DNA of 12,653 bases from Pseudomonadota bacterium (lineage in GTDB: Bacteria; Desulfobacterota; Syntrophia; Syntrophales; UBA5619). A program made the translations under genes and the position numbers. Shown in pieces: positions 6,820 through 12,653 of the stretch; the first letter of the stretch is position 1; each line of letters begins with the position of its first letter. Under the pieces are notes generated by a model. The model searched no databases and was not told where the DNA came from. It saw nothing but the letters and a program-made list of their open reading frames with translations. The stretch spans positions 1-12,653 of the forward strand of contig JAHJXP010000174.1 in the NCBI GenBank assembly GCA_018827585.1, given 5' to 3'.

Positions 6820-8150
6820 TCGAAATGTCTCCGGAAATTGTCACGATTGCCATGTTCGGTGTGGTGATCGCCGGGCTTTTCCTCGGCCATCCCGTGGCTT
6901 TGGTATTGGGTGGAACGGCGGCCATCTTCATCTTCCTGGGGTGGGGACCCCAGGGATGGTATCTGTTTTTGGGCCGCGCCTTTGATTCGACGACCAACAA
7001 TATTCTCATCGCGATTCCCCTTTTCATTCTCATGGCCGCCTTCCTTTCCCAATCCATGATTTCAGAGGGACTGTTCAAGGCGATGATGTATCTGTTCGGT
7101 CCGCTCAACGGCGGCGTCGCCTTGGCCGTCATCGTGATGTGCGCCATTGAAGCGGCCAGTACCGGCATCGTCGGGGCGAGCGTGATCAGCATGTCGCTCC
7201 TGGCCATCCCGGTCATGCTGAAAAAAGGGTACGACAAGCGCATGGCGTGCGGAGCCGTCGCGGCGGGCGGCGTCCTGAGCATCCTGATTCCCCCCAGCAT
7301 CATGCTGGTCATGATGGCCGACCAGGCAGGGGTGTCCGTCGGCAAGATCTTCGCCGGCGGCTTCATCCCGGGCCTTATTTTGTCGTCACTGTTTTTCACC
7401 TACATTCTAATTATAACCTGGCTGCGTCCCAACATGGGTCCCGCCCTCCCGCTGGAGGAACGGTCGGCCATTACGGCAAAGGAGAAAGTTGTTTTGCTGT
7501 TGAAGAACCTCATCCCGCCTATGGCCCTCATTTTCGGCGTTTTGGGATCGATCTGGACGGGGGTGGCGACGGCGACCGAGGCGGCCGGCGTCGGTTGCCT
7601 GCTCGCCATCGTGCTGGTCATCTGCTACGGCAGGTTTTCGTGGAAACTGATGAAGGCGTGCGTCTGGTCCGCGAGCAGGACCAGTTGCATGGTCATGACC
7701 ATCCTCTTTTGCGCCTCCATTTTCACCGGCGTTTTCCTCGGGCTGGGCGGGGGACAGGTGGTGACGGACCTCATCATGTATTTCGACTTTCTTGGAAAAT
7801 ATGGAATGTTCTTTGCCATGATGTTCATCATTTTCATTCTTGGTTTCCTGGTCGACTGGATCGCGATCATCTACATCACGCTGCCGATCTTCCTGCCCAT
7901 CGCTGTCGGTCTGGGCTTCAACAAGCTTTGGTTTTTGATCATGATGGCGATCAACCTGCAGACATCGTTCATGTCGCCGCCTTTCGGGTATGCGTTGTTT
8001 TACATGAAGGCGACCGTTCCGCAGGAGATCAAGTTAATCGATATTTACTATGCCGTAATTCCCTTCATCATCATACAGCTGATCGGGCTGACCATCTGTT
8101 TCTTTTTCCCCGAAGTGGCCACCTATTTGCCCGACAGGTTTATCAAATAG
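6816..8150 (+). CDS. dctM: TRAP transporter large permease subunit (DctM family)
   Basis: A 444-residue polytopic inner-membrane protein of normal DctM length, with roughly a dozen hydrophobic segments, and the subunit that carries the translocation path. Family landmarks are FLGHPVALVLGG near the N-terminus, AIPLFILMAAFLSQSMISEG, the AIEAASTGIVGASVISMSLLAIPVMLKKGYDKRMACGA region, GGVLSILIPPSIMLVMMA, a matching second half with WTGVATATEAAGVG and GFLVDWIAIIYITLPIFLPI, and the late NLQTSFMSPPFGYALFYMK. The start ATG 6816 overlaps the dctQ stop by four bases, with GAAAGGGGAAG just upstream. With dctP and dctQ it makes a complete importer, so the system should be functional. An upstream extension of the same open frame back into dctQ is a shadow and was excluded. 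Confidence 0.92.
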   Translation: MIEMSPEIVTIAMFGVVIAGLFLGHPVALVLGGTAAIFIFLGWGPQGWYLFLGRAFDSTTNNILIAIPLFILMAAFLSQSMISEGLFKAMMYLFGPLNGGVALAVIVMCAIEAASTGIVGASVISMSLLAIPVMLKKGYDKRMACGAVAAGGVLSILIPPSIMLVMMADQAGVSVGKIFAGGFIPGLILSSLFFTYILIITWLRPNMGPALPLEERSAITAKEKVVLLLKNLIPPMALIFGVLGSIWTGVATATEAAGVGCLLAIVLVICYGRFSWKLMKACVWSASRTSCMVMTILFCASIFTGVFLGLGGGQVVTDLIMYFDFLGKYGMFFAMMFIIFILGFLVDWIAIIYITLPIFLPIAVGLGFNKLWFLIMMAINLQTSFMSPPFGYALFYMKATVPQEIKLIDIYYAVIPFIIIQLIGLTICFFFPEVATYLPDRFIK

Positions 8151-8158
8151 GGTGAAAG

Positions 8159-8260
8159 ATGACGTTATTGCAACGCCTTTCCGAATATACCGTCCGTCCG
8201 CTGTTGCTGCGCCAGGCAGAACGGCGGACGGACGCTGATCGGGTGCGGCTTTGTCTCTGA
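8159..8260 (+). CDS. Possible 33-residue ORF spanning the dctM-downstream hairpin
   Basis: An ATG at 8159, 8 bases after the dctM stop and behind a weak GGTGAAAG, opens MTLLQRLSEYTVRPLLLRQA plus 13 residues, ending at TGA 8258-8260 and overlapping the next start (TTG 8251). Most of it is encoded by the arms of a strong hairpin, so the composition is constrained by the structure. I recognise no family. It may only serve to carry ribosomes through the hairpin to the next gene, or be chance. Confidence 0.15.
   Translation: MTLLQRLSEYTVRPLLLRQAERRTDADRVRLCL
8191..8234 (+). promoter_or_regulatory. Near-perfect 44-base hairpin between dctM and the spermidine-synthase-like gene
   Basis: CGTCCGTCCGC (8191-8201) is perfectly complementary to GCGGACGGACG (8224-8234). 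The inner part continues as a T-G wobble, GTT/AAC (8203-8205 with 8220-8222), a one-base bulge, CTGC/GCAG (8207-8210 with 8216-8219) and a GCCAG loop. No T-tract follows on either strand. It could be an attenuator, an RNase barrier protecting the TRAP message, or a palindromic repeat of REP type; only one copy is in the window. It ends 16 bases before the next start codon and could also affect initiation there. Confidence 0.6.
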
Positions 8261-10656
8261 CGACACCGGACCACGGCGTCCATGAACAAAGCCGTCGGCT
8301 TTTGCTGGGGGGCGTTTTCCTCGTTTCCTTCAGCCTGATCGCCTTTGAGATCGCCCTGTCCCGTCTCCTTTCCGTGTTGCTGTCATACCACTACGTGTTC
8401 GCCGTTCTGGCCCTCGCCCTTTTGGGATTAGGCGGCGGAGGGATCTTTCTCCATCTCTTTCACAGGAATGGGTGCAAGGAGAAAAAGCCCTCCGGCGATT
8501 TTCCCTTCTGGGCAACGATCTTCGCCTTGACCGTTTCATTTTCGGTCATCCTTGGTCTTCGCGTTGGTGCTTCGTTCCGGGCGCTGGACAATATCTTTTT
8601 CTACGGCCTCCTTTTTCTAATTCCGTTTTTCTTTGTCGGCATCCTGCTGGCGCGCGTCTACCGAGAGTTTCCCGCCGACAGCGGGAAAATTTACGGTTTC
8701 GATCTGGTCGGCGCGGCGTGCGGGTCTTTTGGATATCTGCTCCTCCTGGACCTGTTGGGGGTCATCTCGGCTATTTTTTTACTGGGGTTATTATCCTCTG
8801 TGGCCGCCCTCCTGCTGGCGGGCATGCAACCGCCCGGCAAAAAGAAATGGATCATCCCCATCTTCGGGTTCATGATGCTGGCCCTTGTGTTCGGGGCCGA
8901 ACGAGGCGGTTTTTATGAGCCAAGCATTCCTATCGGGAAAAACCCGGCAAAGGAGATCCATGACGTTCTCTATGGTCCCTCCATACGAGGAGGGATCGTT
9001 GAAACCCGCTGGAGCGCCTTCGGACGCACGGATCTCGTCAAGCTGCTCGATTATCCGGAGCAGATGGATATCTATCTGGACGGTACCGCCGGTTCGCCGA
9101 TGTATCGATTTACCGGGGATGCAGGCAGCCCCGGCCCCGTGATTGAAGGGTTGAAGACGACCTTTCCGGGATACTTCCCTTTTCTATCTCTACGGGAAGA
9201 GGAAAAGGATGATGTCCTGATCATTGGACCGGGCGGTGGAAGAGACGTCCTCCTGGCGCTGATGGGAGGCGTAAGGAACATCACTGCCGTGGAGGTCAAC
9301 AAGGATCTGGTTGACATGGTCCGCCGGCATTCGCTTTTCAATGGGGGAATTTATCGGGATCTGAAAAATGTTCAGGTCGTGGTGGAAGAAGGGCGACACT
9401 TCCTGAAACGCCACAAGGGGAACTATGACCTTATCATGCTGAGCCTTCCCGTCACTAACACCAGCAGGAGCCTGGAAGGCTTCGCGCTGACGGAAAATTT
9501 TCTTTTTACGACGGACGCCATCGCCGATTACTGGGGGCATCTCAGCGAAGAAGGGCGCCTGCTGGTCGTCGCGCATGACGACATTGAAGCCCTGCGTCTG
9601 CTCTCGCTTTCTCTCGCATTTTTCAGGACGAACGGCGTGGATGAGAAACAGGCCATGCGTCACATCTACATGGTCGGCTCGGAAGATTACCTGGTCTTTG
9701 CGCTCAAGAAAAAACCCCTGGATCACCAGGAAACGGCCTTCCTCTACCAGGCCATGCACCCTCTCGGCTACAATCCCGGCATATCCTTTTTCCCCGGTGT
9801 CCGTGCATCGCTCAATCCGGCGCTGGTCGCTCTGGAGCGAGGGGAGAAAACAGCCGCGGAGTTGAGGGCGCTGGTCAAAGAGAGGGGGTATGACATCGAT
9901 CCCGTTTCGGACAACAATCCGTTTTTTTACAAGTTTGAAAAAGGACTGCCGAAGTCCGTTTCCCTCGTCTTGTGGGTCTCGGCCACGTTGCTCCTTTTAG
10001 TCGCAGGGGTTCCCCTTTTCAAGCAAAGGAACTACCCCCGATCGTTGCCGGGGAACAGGCCGAACCGGCGACGGCCTCTTTTCAGGGTCGTCCTGCTTTT
10101 TGCCGTCTTGGGCGTCGGTTTCATGCTGATCGAAATTTCCCTGATGCAAAGGTTTTCGCTTTTCCTTGGCTCGCCCGTCCTCTCCATGGCCGTTTTATTG
10201 TCCTCCCTTTTGGCAGGCGCCGGCATGGGCGGCTTATGGAGCAAACGGCTGATGACCCCAACGCAGACGACCCGGGGCATTGCGCGGGCGTCTCTGTGGG
10301 TTGCGGTCATCGTGCTGGGATATACCGTTGTTCTTCCCTTGATTCTCGATCAACTCCTCGGGCTTTCCTTCGCAGTGCGTATCGGCATCGTGGTGGCGCT
10401 GCTGCTGCCTCTTGGCTTTTGCATGGGCATCCCCTTTCCCTCAGGCATCCGGTTGCTGCAAAAGATCCACATGGAACCCTTGATCCCCTGGATGTGGGGA
10501 GTGAACGGTCTCGGATCCGTCCTGGGTTCAACATTGACCATTGCCATCGCTATCCGTTTCGGTTTTACGGAAGCCATGATCGCCAGCGCGGCCCTTTACC
10601 TCGTTGTCTTTGCTCTTTTCCGTACACCTGCTTTAGCGGAACTGCCCGCAGAATGA
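8251..10656 (+). CDS. Membrane-embedded spermidine-synthase-like (SAM-fold) protein
   Basis: An 801-residue three-part protein. Residues about 17-213 hold about six transmembrane segments starting LLLGGVFLVSFSLIAFEIALSRLL. Residues about 235-460 are a spermidine-synthase/Rossmann methyltransferase-like domain: IYLDGTAGSPMYRF (274-287), the SAM-type loop DVLIIGPGGGRDVLLA (321-336), acidic ribose ligand E348, and EEGRHFLK (379-386). Residues about 570-790 hold further membrane segments, with GVGFMLIEISLMQRFSLFLG and PWMWGVNGLGSVLGS, a pattern seen in fused membrane 'spermine/spermidine synthase' proteins. True aminopropyltransferases carry a 'D.(T/S)DP' catalytic stretch after 'YDLI'; here it reads YDLIMLSLPVTNTS, so normal polyamine synthesis is unlikely. 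DNNPFFY follows at 554-560. The start is uncertain: TTG 8251 is the first in-frame start after a stop at 8236 and has a poor ribosome site. Role unknown; the link to the TRAP genes may be only positional. Confidence 0.8.
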   Translation: MSLTTPDHGVHEQSRRLLLGGVFLVSFSLIAFEIALSRLLSVLLSYHYVFAVLALALLGLGGGGIFLHLFHRNGCKEKKPSGDFPFWATIFALTVSFSVILGLRVGASFRALDNIFFYGLLFLIPFFFVGILLARVYREFPADSGKIYGFDLVGAACGSFGYLLLLDLLGVISAIFLLGLLSSVAALLLAGMQPPGKKKWIIPIFGFMMLALVFGAERGGFYEPSIPIGKNPAKEIHDVLYGPSIRGGIVETRWSAFGRTDLVKLLDYPEQMDIYLDGTAGSPMYRFTGDAGSPGPVIEGLKTTFPGYFPFLSLREEEKDDVLIIGPGGGRDVLLALMGGVRNITAVEVNKDLVDMVRRHSLFNGGIYRDLKNVQVVVEEGRHFLKRHKGNYDLIMLSLPVTNTSRSLEGFALTENFLFTTDAIADYWGHLSEEGRLLVVAHDDIEALRLLSLSLAFFRTNGVDEKQAMRHIYMVGSEDYLVFALKKKPLDHQETAFLYQAMHPLGYNPGISFFPGVRASLNPALVALERGEKTAAELRALVKERGYDIDPVSDNNPFFYKFEKGLPKSVSLVLWVSATLLLLVAGVPLFKQRNYPRSLPGNRPNRRRPLFRVVLLFAVLGVGFMLIEISLMQRFSLFLGSPVLSMAVLLSSLLAGAGMGGLWSKRLMTPTQTTRGIARASLWVAVIVLGYTVVLPLILDQLLGLSFAVRIGIVVALLLPLGFCMGIPFPSGIRLLQKIHMEPLIPWMWGVNGLGSVLGSTLTIAIAIRFGFTEAMIASAALYLVVFALFRTPALAELPAE

Positions 10657-10769
10657 CCGTTGAAGCGACCCATTTTCGGGAACGCGGCACCATGGACGAA
10701 AAGCAAAAAGATCGATGCAGCGAGATATACGATCAATTGCATTCGAACCTTGCCGACTGCGGCGGGTAG
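10653..10769 (+). CDS. Small ORF (38 residues) overlapping the end of the spermidine-synthase-like gene
   Basis: The ATG at 10653-10655 overlaps the preceding stop as ATGA, the arrangement of a translationally coupled gene. It encodes MTVEATHFRERGTMDEKQKD, then RCSEIYDQLHSNLADCGG and a TAG at 10767-10769. An internal ATG at 10692 would give 25 residues. No family is recognised. It ends immediately before the tandem repeat and the inverted primase fragment, so it may be the first part of a longer gene cut at the right end of the inserted DNA; the CSEIYDQLHSNLADCGG end would suit the start of a cysteine-rich protein. Equally it could be chance. Confidence 0.3.
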   Translation: MTVEATHFRERGTMDEKQKDRCSEIYDQLHSNLADCGG

Positions 10770-10774
10770 TCAGT

Positions 10775-10815
10775 TTCGATGCTTCGTGGATTACTCTCAA
10801 GGCTTCAGGATTACT
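10775..10815 (+). repeat. Two-copy imperfect tandem repeat (21 + 20 bases)
   Basis: TTCGATGCTTCGTGGATTACT (10775-10795) is directly followed by CTCAAGGCTTCAGGATTACT (10796-10815). The copies share GCTTC, a GGATTACT end, and a similar first third. They sit exactly at the border between the 10653-10769 small ORF and the inverted Toprim fragment, where DNA of different origins meets. Function unknown. Confidence 0.45.
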
Positions 10816-10836
10816 GACAAAGACCGGTGAAACACC

Positions 10837-12306
10837 ATGGACAAGATTCTGAAAGTCGAAAAGGTCATGGTCGGCATTAAAGTATTCGTTTACGTCCCGG
10901 CCATCCGGAAAGACCACGTTGAAACATCGGTCATATCCCAACCGCCGCGCCGCTTCCCTGGCCCCCTTCTGTCCCGCCTCATCCGGGTCATAGCAGAGGA
11001 TGATTTTCTTGACGGCCTGAAGCTTATCTATCCATTCAGGGTCAAACGATCCGGCCCCCGTGGTGATCCCCACAGCTGGCTGGATCGGTTGAAACGGGGA
11101 GATATCGTCGCGGTCAAGACCCATATGGGCGAGGCCTACAACGTGGGATACCTGAGGCCGGTGATCATCAGCACGCTGGTGGCTCTTCTCAAGGAGAGGG
11201 GGCTGCGCCCCTTCGTCACCGATACGACGACCATGCCCTACCATCCCTGGATCAGCCGGACCCTGGCCATGGATCATCTCGAGACGGCGAACCGCAACGG
11301 CTTCAATCAGGGTTCCGTCGGCTGCCCCATCGTTATCGCCGACGGCTGGCTCGGAACCGACGACGTGATCGTCGATCTCAAGGACCGGGGAAACTACCTC
11401 AACAAACAGTTCGTGGCCCGGGCGATCGCCGATGCCGATGCGCTCCTGTCGGTGGCCCATTTCAAGGGGCACCCGGCCGGCGGTTACGGGGGATCGCTCA
11501 AAAATATCGGCGTCGGCGGGGCGAGCAAAAGGGGCAAGATGAACCTGCACGGCGCCCTGGCCGGCGATAAGCCCCTGATAGAGGCCCAACTCTGCCCGGG
11601 ACGCCAGTGCGAATGGTGGCAGGTCTGCGAAGACTGCTGCCCGGAAGGATCGATCAAGGTGACGGACCAGGGCCTGGAGGTGGACCTGGAGAGCTGCGTT
11701 TATTGTTTCGCGTGTGCCAATCTCTGCGTCAACATGGCGGGCGTCAAGAGCATCCAGCGCTTCGACCACCTGCCCGTCCTGGGGCGGCGCATCGCCGACT
11801 CGGCGTTGGCCGCCATGCTGACGAAGGATGCGGGGAAGGCCTTTTTCCTCAATTTCGCCATGGACATCAGCCCCAGCTGCGACTGCTACGGCTGGACCGA
11901 CACGCCTATCGTCAACGGACTGGGCATCTTCGCTTCCTACGATCCGGTGGCCGTGGACAAGGCCTGCATCGACCGGATGAACGCCGCTCCCGGACTGCTC
12001 AATTCCGAGGCGGAGGAGTTCGGCGCCCTGGCCAAAGGTTCGAAGAAGCTCAATCTCATCAAGGGGAAGGACATCGAGGCCCAGATTCACGGCGGCGTGG
12101 CCAACGGCCTGGGCTCGGCCGACTACGACATCGAGGAGGTGCCACAGGATCGGAGCCAGGCAGCGATCCACACCTTCTATCCCGAGGTGCGCGCTAAAAA
12201 ACTCAAGGGGATGTACGCAAAAAACCACCCCCTCAAGGGCCTGGACACGGCCTCCTTCGGGCGGCCGACCGAGGGGGTGACGGACCCGCGCCACCCGAAA
12301 AAGTAA
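10837..12306 (+). CDS. DUF362 domain 4Fe-4S protein, N-terminus replaced (chimeric / 5'-truncated)
   Basis: The open frame gives 489 residues, but only residues from about W81 onward look like DUF362: WLDRLKRGDIVAVKTHMGE (81-99), RPFVTDTTTMPYHPW, VAHFKGHPAGGYGGSLKNIGVG, and a ferredoxin-like insert. That insert has an atypical first cluster (CPGRQCEWWQVCEDCCPEGSI) and a classical second one, CVYCFACANLC. It ends with DCYGWTDTPIVNGLGIFASYDPVAVDKACID. Residues 1-79 are simply antisense to the Toprim fragment on the other strand and resemble nothing in the family. The true N-terminus appears to be the piece at 566-661. DUF362 proteins are presumed cytoplasmic iron-sulfur/redox proteins of unknown reaction. 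ATG 10837 has only a weak GGTGA site; no other good start lies before the GDIVAVKTH motif, so expression is doubtful. It is followed by 171 bases without a clear terminator, then a convergent gene. Confidence 0.72.
   Translation: MDKILKVEKVMVGIKVFVYVPAIRKDHVETSVISQPPRRFPGPLLSRLIRVIAEDDFLDGLKLIYPFRVKRSGPRGDPHSWLDRLKRGDIVAVKTHMGEAYNVGYLRPVIISTLVALLKERGLRPFVTDTTTMPYHPWISRTLAMDHLETANRNGFNQGSVGCPIVIADGWLGTDDVIVDLKDRGNYLNKQFVARAIADADALLSVAHFKGHPAGGYGGSLKNIGVGGASKRGKMNLHGALAGDKPLIEAQLCPGRQCEWWQVCEDCCPEGSIKVTDQGLEVDLESCVYCFACANLCVNMAGVKSIQRFDHLPVLGRRIADSALAAMLTKDAGKAFFLNFAMDISPSCDCYGWTDTPIVNGLGIFASYDPVAVDKACIDRMNAAPGLLNSEAEEFGALAKGSKKLNLIKGKDIEAQIHGGVANGLGSADYDIEEVPQDRSQAAIHTFYPEVRAKKLKGMYAKNHPLKGLDTASFGRPTEGVTDPRHPKK
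10840..11076 (-). pseudogene. Toprim-domain primase (DnaG-like / mobile-element primase) fragment, truncated at both ends
   Basis: Read on the minus strand from about 11076 downwards, the translation is AVGITTGAGSF, DPEWIDKL, KKIILCYDPDEAGQKGAREA, ARRLGYDRCFNVVFPDGRDV, NEYF, DLFDFQNLV. This is the Toprim core of DnaG-like primases: an 'aG.f....l' lead-in, the DxDxxG metal motif (DPDEAG), and the following 'lP.GkDvNeyf'. The upstream Toprim glutamate motif and the catalytic N-terminus are missing because the homology stops where DUF362 sequence begins; the C-terminal part ends near 10840. About 79 codons remain, so it cannot work as a primase. Such primases with this PDGRDVNEYF wording are common on phages and plasmids (from memory). 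The minus-strand frame stays open far beyond on both sides, but only this segment looks like the family. Boundaries are approximate. Confidence 0.62.
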
Positions 12307-12477
12307 TGAATGACGATCACCTTTATCGGGACCCTGAATACTCCTGGGACGAAGACATCCAGGCATAACGCTTTGAGAATTCGAAGAATCAGCGAAGCTC
12401 ATTTGAGGCGTGCAGGATTTGGCGGAATTTCATTTCCCGCCTCTTTGCCCTCCGCCCTTCGCCTACTGTCCTTCACC

Positions 12478-12651
12478 CTACGGCATCATCCGCCGTTTCA
12501 AACGGCTCATCCACAGGGCCGGGCGCTGCATTCGCCGTAGTCCCAGGCGGGCATCGCTCAACTGCTGTCGGTGCGGAAATCTCTGCCCGTAAACCTGCCG
12601 GTTGAAAAGCGCCACGATCGTGTCGATTTCTTCTGCCAGCGGCCTGAACTG
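12478..12651 (-). CDS. C-terminal end of an unidentified minus-strand protein (5' end beyond window)
   Basis: On the minus strand, reading in from the right edge (first full codon 12651-12649), 57 codons run to a TAG at 12478-12480. The translation QFRPLAEEIDTIVALFNRQV then YGQRFPHRQQLSDARLGLRR and ending ALWMSRLKRRMMP has a plausible protein composition, whereas the other two minus frames are Arg/Ser- or Ala/Pro-rich. The pattern 'E.D..V.LFNR..YG......L..A...L' recalls the C-terminal tails of DUF3488/DUF4129-type transglutaminase-like membrane proteins, but I cannot confirm this. It would converge on the DUF362 gene. Confidence 0.4.
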   Translation of the reverse strand, partial: QFRPLAEEIDTIVALFNRQVYGQRFPHRQQLSDARLGLRRMQRPALWMSRLKRRMMP

Positions 12652-12653
12652 CC

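Noticed and set aside
657..11080. CAGCGGGC (657-664) and CAGCTGGC (11073-11080) as a target-site duplication around the insertion
   Set aside because: They match at 7 of 8 bases, but rejoining the gene at one copy shifts the DUF362 frame, so they do not behave like a clean duplication. An 8-base near match can be chance.
10633..12402. A 589-codon open frame on the minus strand covering the DUF362 gene
   Set aside because: Only the 10840-11076 part looks like a protein (Toprim). The rest mirrors the GC-rich DUF362 coding frame on the other strand and is rich in Arg, Gly and His with no family pattern.
12421..12442. GGCGGAATTTCATTTCCCGCC as a terminator between the two convergent genes
   Set aside because: The stem is short with mismatches or bulges and is not followed by a T-tract; the evidence is too weak.
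1..12653. tRNA, rRNA, CRISPR array, complete insertion sequence, integrase or toxin-antitoxin genes
   Set aside because: None was seen on either strand; the only mobile-element trace is the Toprim fragment.

Overview
The window looks like a chromosomal segment of an anaerobic, moderately GC-rich bacterium, most likely a deltaproteobacterium (Desulfobacterota, Syntrophus/Desulfo- type). The clues are family-level and from memory only: an alpha-methylacyl-CoA racemase/CoA-transferase next to a DUF362 ferredoxin-like protein, a TRAP importer, an iron alcohol dehydrogenase, and a long membrane-embedded spermidine-synthase-like protein.

Layout. (1) 2-538: C-terminal part of a class III CoA-transferase/racemase, open at the left edge. 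(2) 566-661: the first 31 codons of a DUF362 gene with its own strong ribosome site, cut off abruptly. (3) 662-1204: AT-rich DNA with no convincing gene, ending in a possible promoter. (4) 1205-1948: FadR-type GntR regulator. (5) 2160-8150: iron alcohol dehydrogenase, acylating (methyl)malonate-semialdehyde-type dehydrogenase, and a complete DctP-DctQ-DctM TRAP importer, all on +. (6) 8251-10656: an 801-residue spermidine-synthase fold set between two membrane domains, followed by a 38-codon ORF joined by an ATGA overlap. (7) 10775-10815: a two-copy imperfect tandem repeat. (8) about 10840-11076: a Toprim (DnaG-like primase) fragment on the minus strand, truncated at both ends. (9) about 11074-12306: the rest of a DUF362 protein lacking its N-terminus. 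(10) 12478-12651: the C-terminus of a minus-strand gene running off the right edge.

Items 2 and 9 fit together: the 31-residue left piece ends where the right piece begins. The simplest reading is that a CoA-transferase-DUF362 gene pair was interrupted by about 10.4 kb of DNA carrying a regulated uptake-and-oxidation cassette plus a scrap of a mobile-element primase. The open frame at 10837-12306 is then a chimera whose first ~79 codons are antisense to the primase scrap.

How the cassette may work (inference): the TRAP system imports a small carboxylate (or sulfonate), the iron dehydrogenase oxidises its hydroxyl to an aldehyde, the MmsA-like enzyme turns the semialdehyde into an acyl-CoA, and the GntR/FCD protein senses the acid. 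3-Hydroxypropionate or 3-hydroxyisobutyrate are natural candidates but the sequence does not fix the substrate. Two strong intercistronic hairpins (6235-6281 and 8191-8234) probably set the relative amounts of the gene products.
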